From Thermothielavioides terrestris NRRL 8126 (lineage: Eukaryota; Ascomycota; Sordariomycetes; Sordariales; Chaetomiaceae), in assembly GCF_000226115.1 (NCBI RefSeq), contig NC_016461.1, positions 2,728,001 through 2,792,000 of the forward strand: a DNA stretch of 64,000 nt, given 5' to 3'. Positions 58,318 to 64,000 of the stretch are shown one piece after another. Below the pieces are notes generated by a model. The model was not told the origin of the DNA. It saw only the letters and a program-made list of their open reading frames with translations, and did no database searches. The translations under genes and the position numbers were made by a program. How positions within the stretch are numbered: the first letter of the stretch is position 1; each line of letters begins with the position of its first letter.

Positions 58318-59039
58318 AGCATGTATATTCCGTACTGGCCGTCAAATGTTTGGGAGGAAATGGGTGGAGAACGGGTCGGATCTTGATGAGATCGTGAGAT
58401 GTTGCAGAGTGAGAATGGTAGAGTGGGCCCTTGCTGGTGCAGACAGGGGAATGGAATGATTTGTCAGCTCTATTTGGACGTCCCCAGAGCTGGGCCTGGC
58501 CAGGTCCACAGGAAACGGCATCTCTGCGCCTCACCGTTACCGCGAAAACAACTGAACAAACGCAAACGGCCAGCAGCAACGGTTGGACGATTCCCATTGT
58601 TACCGGCCGAGGCAGGCAGGCGCTGCAAGCAGTGTACGGATGGGCCACGCGTCCCTCTGTCCAGATCATGGCACCTGCCACCTGAGCATGGGATATGGGC
58701 ACGGACAAAATTCAAGGATTGGATTACGGGCCTGAGAGAAGGCAGCAGTTGAAGCGCAAGCCCGCCTTTATCCTGCGGGCGCCAGCAACGTTGCACGTCC
58801 GAGTCGAACCCATGGCAGAACTCGCCGGCCTATCAGCACAGTCCAGGTCCCCTCCCCACGCTGACCCGCTGAGTCGCCAGTTCACAAGACTGCTCGCCAC
58901 CCCAGCTTGGCCGAAGCGAGGGAGCCCAGCATCCAGGAGGGGCAAACAAGCGCAGCACCAACCAAAGCATGCAATAATTAGTCCGTAGCAAAGACAAAGT
59001 GCCTAAACATACCTCACCGGAGGGAGCGGAATACTCTCC
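58318..59039. other. Gene-free region
   Basis: Promoter of the Zn2Cys6 gene and 3' flank of the hemerythrin-like gene; nothing else recognised. Confidence 0.5.
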
Positions 59040-60228
59040 TCACGCCTTGGACTCCTCAGCCCGCTTACCCTTCGCATCAGCGGCCCGGTATGCCCACAGC
59101 TCCCGCGGCTGGCCAGCAGCGTCGCACGAGGCGAACCTCCACCACCCGGAGTGCCAAGCCCCGGCGAGGTTGATCAGCCCCCACTTGATGGGGGCCGGCA
59201 TGGGCGGCCAGTTCGCCCACAGGCCGTCCTCGACGGTGCGGTCGAGGTTGAGCAGGAAGAAGGGCACGACGTCGGTGACGCCGGCCTTTGTCACTGTGCT
59301 CTTGCCCCACGCCTTGAACGTCGCTGCCGCGGCGTCCCTCTCGGGCGTCCCCTCCTTCGGCGCGTTCGGGTGGTCGGAGAACTTGGTGATGGTGGCGATC
59401 TCGTTGTGGAAGTGGTGCTCGAACGGCTGCTGGAAGGACTCCATGATGCGGAGCAGCTCGGCGCCCGAGAAATCGGCGGGGCTTTTGAGCCCCGTCAGGT
59501 ACTTTTCGAACTCGGCGAGACCCCCGAGGAAAGATTCTGGAACAGAGAGGGGTCGCGCGTCAGCGGGCCATGTCACGATCTGGCCGAGCCACGGCCCGGC
59601 CCGGCCCCGGTCCGGCCAGGCCCACGGCATCGCAGACCGCACTAACCGTGTTCCTTGTGTGTCTCCTCAAATATGGTCTTATCTTTCAGCAGCTCCTCGA
59701 TCTTGGTGAAGAGTGTGGCCTCCTCGTCGTCATGGTGCGATTTGACGAACTTGAACCACGCGAGGCAGTAGCCGACGAAATCGGCCTTGTCTTGATCAAG
59801 CACGAGCGGGGCCTGACGGTAGATGGAATTGTAGCCGCGGAAAATCGAGTTGTCTGAAGGCGTTGGGTCAGCCCGGTCCTCCCGGAGTCTCGATGCGGAG
59901 GCGGGAGCGGCATCTGGGAGAGTGTCCGACGCTCGAATCGAACGGTGCAGTCAGGCGGAACCTACGGAGCAAAGCCATGTGTGTAGCCCCCGAGGTGAAT
60001 ATATCGGTCTGTCAATGTTGCGCGTCAACACCTAGGCGCCCAGCAAGGCCGATCTTGCTTCGCTACCTTCTTGGTCTCGAACTGCGGCGTCGTGATGAGC
60101 TTGAGGGGCCCGTCGGCCCAAGGCTTGGAAGGTGCGACGGAAGGCATCATGAACGGTGCGCGCGTGAGCATAAACCCAAAGATCACAAATGGGATGGATA
60201 AAATGAATCTCGTTCGCAGGCTGTCCAT
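59040..60228 (-). CDS. Hemerythrin-like (HHE) domain protein with N-terminal membrane anchor
   Basis: Four exons (60228-60067, 60008-59966, 59853-59647, 59536-59040) encode 302 residues. Residues 8-22 (FILSIPFVIFGFML) form one hydrophobic anchor. The four-helix HHE domain spans about 60-190, with candidate iron ligands in THMALLHNSIFRGYNSI, FKFVKSHHDDEEATLF, EETHKEHGE and FEHHFHNEIATI. Hemerythrin-like proteins bind a di-iron centre and act in O2, NO or iron handling; the role of the fungal ones is not defined. The 43-nt second exon carries part of the first His motif, and its splicing is supported by perfect phase at all three joins. The C-terminal 100 residues (VVPFFLLNLDRTVEDG to the end) are a conserved-looking extension of unknown role. 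Confidence 0.82.
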
Positions 60229-60401
60229 CGCGATATCTGGAAGGGTCGACAACAGCCGGCGAGCATCAAGCAGCTGTCACGCCATAGCATTCCGAACATT
60301 CCAAGAACGAAGCTCTGATACGTAGGGCCCCACAGTGCTGATAATCGCTGTCCGGTGATTGGCGACATCCATTTCCGCAGCTTCTCAGGGTTATGGTTAT
60401 A

Positions 60402-60768
60402 GAGGTCCCGCCAAGACTAATTTCGGAGGATGCCGCTTACAAGTATTTACAATCGCCACGGGGTAAGCGGGGCCGCGACGACTTCGAGCAACATCAACAA
60501 TGTAAAACCGCGAAGACTTGTAAAAACAACTTTACGAAACCTCAACCAAATCGAAAAAAAAGAAAACGAAATTAACCCGTACCCTAACCTTAACCCGAAT
60601 CCTAACTATTAAACCTAAACCCTAACTAGCAGGGGGCTGGCGCCGCCCCCCGCACCCCCGGCGAACTAACCCTTGGCGATAGAGCAAACGCCTTGGCGAT
60701 CGGCGTTGCGTAAAAACGTTGTAAAAACATTGCCGACAATTGGCCGAACTTAGTCTTGGCGGGACCTC
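60402..60768. mobile_element. 367-bp MITE, Tc1/mariner-type ends
   Basis: Inverted ends GAGGTCCCGCCAAGACTAA (left 60402, right end 60768), continuing inward with one mismatch to TTCGG, flanked by TATA on the left and TATAA on the right, so a TA target duplication fits. No coding capacity. It lies in a promoter region and includes C-rich telomere-like sequence at 60570-60630. Confidence 0.85.
60570..60630. repeat. Degenerate CCCTAA-like (telomere-type) repeats
   Basis: AACCCGTACCCTAACCTTAA, CCCGAATCCTAACTATTAAA and CCTAAACCCTAACTAGC in one run: three to six imperfect copies of the C-rich telomere strand, inside the MITE. Confidence 0.6.
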
Positions 60769-61108
60769 TATAACCTCCAGCCTTCTCAGGAAACCGCTCA
60801 TGGCAACCCCCACACCTCTCGCATTCGCCCTGACTTCTCCAACCAAATCGCACCAATGGCCCCCACAAGGCGCGGGGTCTGTTGGCAGAACACTGGAACC
60901 GGCGCTCTCTCTCGCGCCGCGGGGATAAGTTGGGCACCGCGAGGAAAGGAACGGGAGCGGGGTCTCTCCGTAGGCAGCGGCCCATGGCGGCATCACTTAC
61001 GAGCTTGGGAACTCTCCGCTCGGGCCGGTTCTGCACTCCGCTCTCCCTCACCTCAGAACAGCACCGGCGGTTCTCGGGCGCATCGAGGCCGCGGACCACG
61101 TAGCACCC

Positions 61109-61969
61109 ATGGCCGCCAACCCTCGTATCCGGGTCCGCGAGGCCACGCCCGCCGATGTCGACACCATAGTGGACGTCTACTTCGCCGCGTTCGACGACAA
61201 CATCATGAACCAATTGATGTACCCGAACGGCGTCTCTGAAGACTCCAAAAAGAAGTTCGGTTCCAGCTTCCGGCAACCGGCTGCTGCTGAGGGCGATGCA
61301 GCGAGCGCTGCCAAAAAGGGAGAACTCTTGCTTTGTGTTGCTGAGTATCTGCCGGAAGGCAGCTCTGCTGACGGCCCAGGCGAGATCGTCGCCTTTGCGT
61401 GGTGGCAGCTGGACCGGACGCCGCGCACAGAGGAAGAGTGGCTGAATACTCCGCCCTTCGCCGCGACGGCTGAGTCCTGGGGCGAGGACTGCGATCTGTC
61501 GGTCGTCAATTTGTTCATCGGCGGGATGACAGAGCTGCAAAGGAAGCATGCCAAGGGTGAAGCAGCTCTATGTGAGTGCACCGGACCCGCTGCGGAATTG
61601 CATGATGGCTGCCTGTTGAGTTTCGCCTGACTAACGGCAACATCAGACCTGAAGATTCTCGCCTGCAGTCCGACCCGGCAGCGCTTGGGAGCCGGATCGG
61701 CGCTGGTGCAGTGGGGAGTCAACCTTGCTGATAGCCTCGGTCTGCCTTGCCGCCTCGAGGCGTCTCCTGTGGGCTATGCTCTCTACCGCAAGTTCGGCTT
61801 CGAGGATGTCGACGTACATGATCTCAACGTCGCCGAAATCTGGGGCGTATCCAATGTGAACGGAAGCAACTGGGGTGCGAATAATGCCGTGGCTCTCGCT
61901 GGACCGCCTCCCGAGGGGGTTATGCGCACCGTGATCATGAGGAGACCTCCTAAGAAGGTCGGGGTCTAA
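61109..61969 (+). CDS. GNAT-family N-acetyltransferase
   Basis: Exons 61109-61571 and 61647-61969 encode 261 residues. The N-terminal block IRVREATPADVDTIVDVYFA is the typical first strand and helix of GNAT enzymes. FIGGMTELQRKHAKGEAALY leads into the acetyl-CoA loop QRLGAGSALVQWG (Q/R-x-x-G-x-G/A) in exon 2, and CRLEASPVGYALYRKFGFED is the usual beta-alpha-beta end. It transfers acetyl from acetyl-CoA to an amine; the acceptor is unknown. The first ATG of the frame was used; the size fits fungal GNATs of the 'puromycin-like' group. Confidence 0.87.
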
Positions 61970-62282
61970 AGTGCATCTATGGCCTGGACAGCTCAAATAC
62001 ACTCGCAGCAGAATCCAAGGGAAATCTGCCGGCGGAATCTGTTCCAGTTAGCCAATCCAGTACGCATGCTGCATGCACCTCTCCTCCAATCGTGGCGGCT
62101 ACCTGCAGCGGAACAAGGTGCGTCGTTTCATTGGCAACGTAGCCGCCAACCACTGGCGACCCCTGCTCAGGAGGGTGCCCAAGCCCTCCGAGACGCGACA
62201 GCTTTTAAATGCGTCAGTCCGCTTGGGCTTGCAAGCGCTGTCTGAATATTTGTTCGTAGGGCGTAGATAGTCCACAGCCAGC
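61970..62282. other. Short intergenic region
   Basis: GNAT 3' flank and NLR promoter; nothing recognised. Confidence 0.5.
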
Positions 62283-64000
62283 ATGGATCCCGTCAGCGCC
62301 ACGGCTAACATCGTAGCCATCGTTCAAGCCGCCAATCGAGTGATCACTCTGTGCAAAAAGTTTCTTGAAGCTGTGCGGGACGCGCCAGGCGATATTCGCC
62401 TCATTCTTGTCGAAATCTCGACCCTCAGAGCCGTCTTGGACAACCTGCATTTCCTCGCGTCAGAAAGCGGCAGGCGTACAACGGCGTTGGATGCTCTCGC
62501 CCGTGACCACGGTCCGATCGAAGGCTGTCGAAAGGCCATATTGGAACTGGAGCATCTCCTGCCATCCGAATCGATTTTCAGCACCGAGTCCAAGAGGAAG
62601 GCCTTGTTGACTGCCATCGCCTGGACTTTGAAAGATTCCAAAGCCAAAGCCCTCTTGGACGAGCTGAGAGGATACAAAAGTACCATCACACTCGCGCTTA
62701 CAACCGACTCCGTGTAAGTTGGGTGCCGCCTAGCATCTACGTTGTGAGCCGCACCTGACTCTAGATTCTGGTCTTTCTGGCGTCAGTTTCGATCTTAAAG
62801 ACATCAAGGCTAGCACGGAGGAGATACAAACCACCACCAAGGTGATCCATGCCTCTCTAACAGGTATAGTTGTCCAAGTAGGCTGACCTATTGCTGTGCC
62901 GTTAAGTTGACACGCTCGTCCAAGACATACAACGGCAGCAGGTCGACAGCTGGCTGCGCGTCACGGACACGTCCAGGCTCCACGAGAAGTCCTGCGCCGA
63001 GTATGAACCCGGGACCGGCGAGTGGCTGTTTCGCTCTCCCGAATGGATCTCGTGGCTCGAGGAGAAGACCCGCTGCCTCTGGGTGCACGGCATCCCCGGC
63101 GCCGGCAAGACAGTGTTAGCCTCCCATCTGATCGAAACTGTGAAGCAACATTGCGGGACGCGCGGCAGAGACTACGCCTGCGCCTACTACTATTGCTACT
63201 TCGGGCACGCGCAGAATGAAGCTGCGCCGATGTTGAGATCGGTGCTCTCGCAGCTCTGCCGGCAGCTCGGCGATGTGCCCATCGCTGTCTACGAGTTATA
63301 CCGCCAGGGCGGCGAGCCGAGCCTCGCTAGTCTCCTTCTCGCTCTAGGGAAGGTTGTCCAGGCCTTTCACCGGGTGTTCCTGTTCGTGGACGCCGTCGAT
63401 GAGAGCTCGCCCCGGCAGGACCTCCTCCGCGTGTTGCGGGACCTCGCAGTTGATCCACAATTTGACATGGTGCGCGTCCTAGCCACTAGCCGCGAGTACG
63501 TCGACATCGAGGAGGTCATGCTGGAGATCTCGACGCCGATATCAATGCGAAACGAGCTGCTCGACGAAGACATTACGCGCTATGTCGAAGCGAAGTTGGA
63601 GCAGAACCGCAGGGTGCGGCGCTGGCCGCAGAGTGTCCGAGAGGAGGCAGCCCGGGCGTTGTCTGCGAAAGCAGGCGGCATGTGGGTGACGCCCTTCTTG
63701 TCATTTGGCTCTGCAGAGCGCGGGGTGTGGCTGCTAACTGGATGTGAATCAGGTTCCGGTGGGTGGTCTGTCAAATTGATGCACTGCAACGGCTGAAGCC
63801 AGAGCGCAGCATCATCCAAGCTGCGTTGGCCGACCTGCCCCGGACGCTCGACGAAACATATGAGCGCGTCCTGCTGCGCATCCCTGAAGAAGCTCGCTCG
63901 TTCGTCCAACACGTCCTCCGGTGGATGAGCACCCATCGCGCCATACATCACAATATCCCTGGTGTGCAGCGCACATTTGGATGTAGCCTTTCCGCCGTGG
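62283..64000 (+). CDS. NACHT/STAND NTPase (fungal NLR-like), 5' part, cut by window end
   Basis: Exons 62283-62713, 62787-62863, 62907-63681 and 63753 to beyond 64000, in phase, over 500 residues shown. The N-terminal 150 residues (MDPVSATANIVAIVQAANRV, LEAVRDAPGDIRLILVEIST) match the helical fungal STAND N-terminal domain (Helo-like). The NACHT P-loop GIPGAGKTVLAS is at about 231 and Walker B VFLFVDAVDES at about 326; then ATSRE (sensor) and the winged-helix start AGGMFRWVVCQIDAL and LPRTLDETYERVL. Such proteins are signal-controlled switches in heterokaryon incompatibility and defence; the C-terminal repeats (ankyrin, WD or TPR) lie outside this window. Confidence 0.88.

Larger units (their letters stand above)
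60229..61108. other. Divergent promoter region holding a MITE
   Basis: Lies between the hemerythrin-like gene (-) and the GNAT gene (+); contains the 60402-60768 MITE. Confidence 0.55.

Noticed and set aside
1..64000. Secondary metabolite cluster
   Set aside because: Oxidoreductase, MFS carriers, regulator and broken P450/AKR are spread over 60 kb among housekeeping genes, with no PKS, NRPS, terpene synthase or prenyltransferase seen.
1..64000. CRISPR array or prokaryotic operon
   Set aside because: The repeats are minisatellites without unique spacers of constant length; the genes are intron-bearing fungal genes.

Overview
This window is genomic DNA of a filamentous ascomycete, most likely a sordariomycete and perhaps Sordariales/Chaetomiaceae (inference from gene content and style only). 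It has GC-rich genes split by 50-200 bp GT-AG introns, fungal-only families (Zn2Cys6 regulator, DUF7136 secreted protein, killer-toxin-like chitinase, fungal STAND/NLR protein), and TA-rich transposon remains with transition damage of the repeat-induced point mutation (RIP) type. No rRNA, tRNA or CRISPR was recognised. Exon boundaries were read by hand from splice sites, codon phase and family similarity.

Layout, left to right. (1) 1-9 kb: secreted GH3 beta-xylosidase (+), GroES-like zinc-type oxidoreductase (-), DHA2-type MFS exporter (-). (2) 10-13.6 kb: HMG-CoA reductase (-), the sterol/isoprenoid control enzyme. (3) 13.6-17.4 kb: gene-poor, with a 56-nt poly-T and two diverged copies of a degenerate repeat. 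(4) 17.4-27.3 kb: a chitin-related block: a five-LysM protein (-), a GPI-anchored-type DUF7136 protein (+) and a 1470-residue LysM/CBM18/GH18 chitinase (+). (5) 28-31.7 kb: nicotinamidase (+) and the Hsp90 co-chaperone Sti1/Hop (-). (6) 32-36 kb: a graveyard holding an aldo/keto reductase fragment and a cytochrome P450 pseudogene that carries a 1 kb insertion. (7) 37.6-42.7 kb: DHA1-type MFS transporter (+), RNA polymerase III subunit Rpc34 (+), cyclophilin A (-). (8) 43.8-54.1 kb: two mobile elements that share terminal inverted repeats of about 180-225 bp and lie on either side of an epsin gene. The 5.1 kb element is TA-rich and carries a RIP-wrecked DDE transposase; the 3.0 kb one is packed with GC-rich minisatellites. 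(9) 54.7-64 kb: four-TM MARVEL-like protein (+), Zn2Cys6 regulator (-), hemerythrin-like membrane protein (-), a 367-bp TA-flanked MITE, GNAT acetyltransferase (+), and the first part of a NACHT/STAND (NLR-like) gene that runs off the right edge.

Most genes are independent housekeeping or secretory genes. The only functional neighbourhood I can support is the chitin-binding LysM protein next to the LysM chitinase. The oxidoreductase, two MFS carriers, P450 and AKR remains are scattered, with no PKS, NRPS or terpene synthase, so I do not call a metabolite cluster. The most unusual structure is the pair of long-TIR, minisatellite-bearing elements around the epsin gene.
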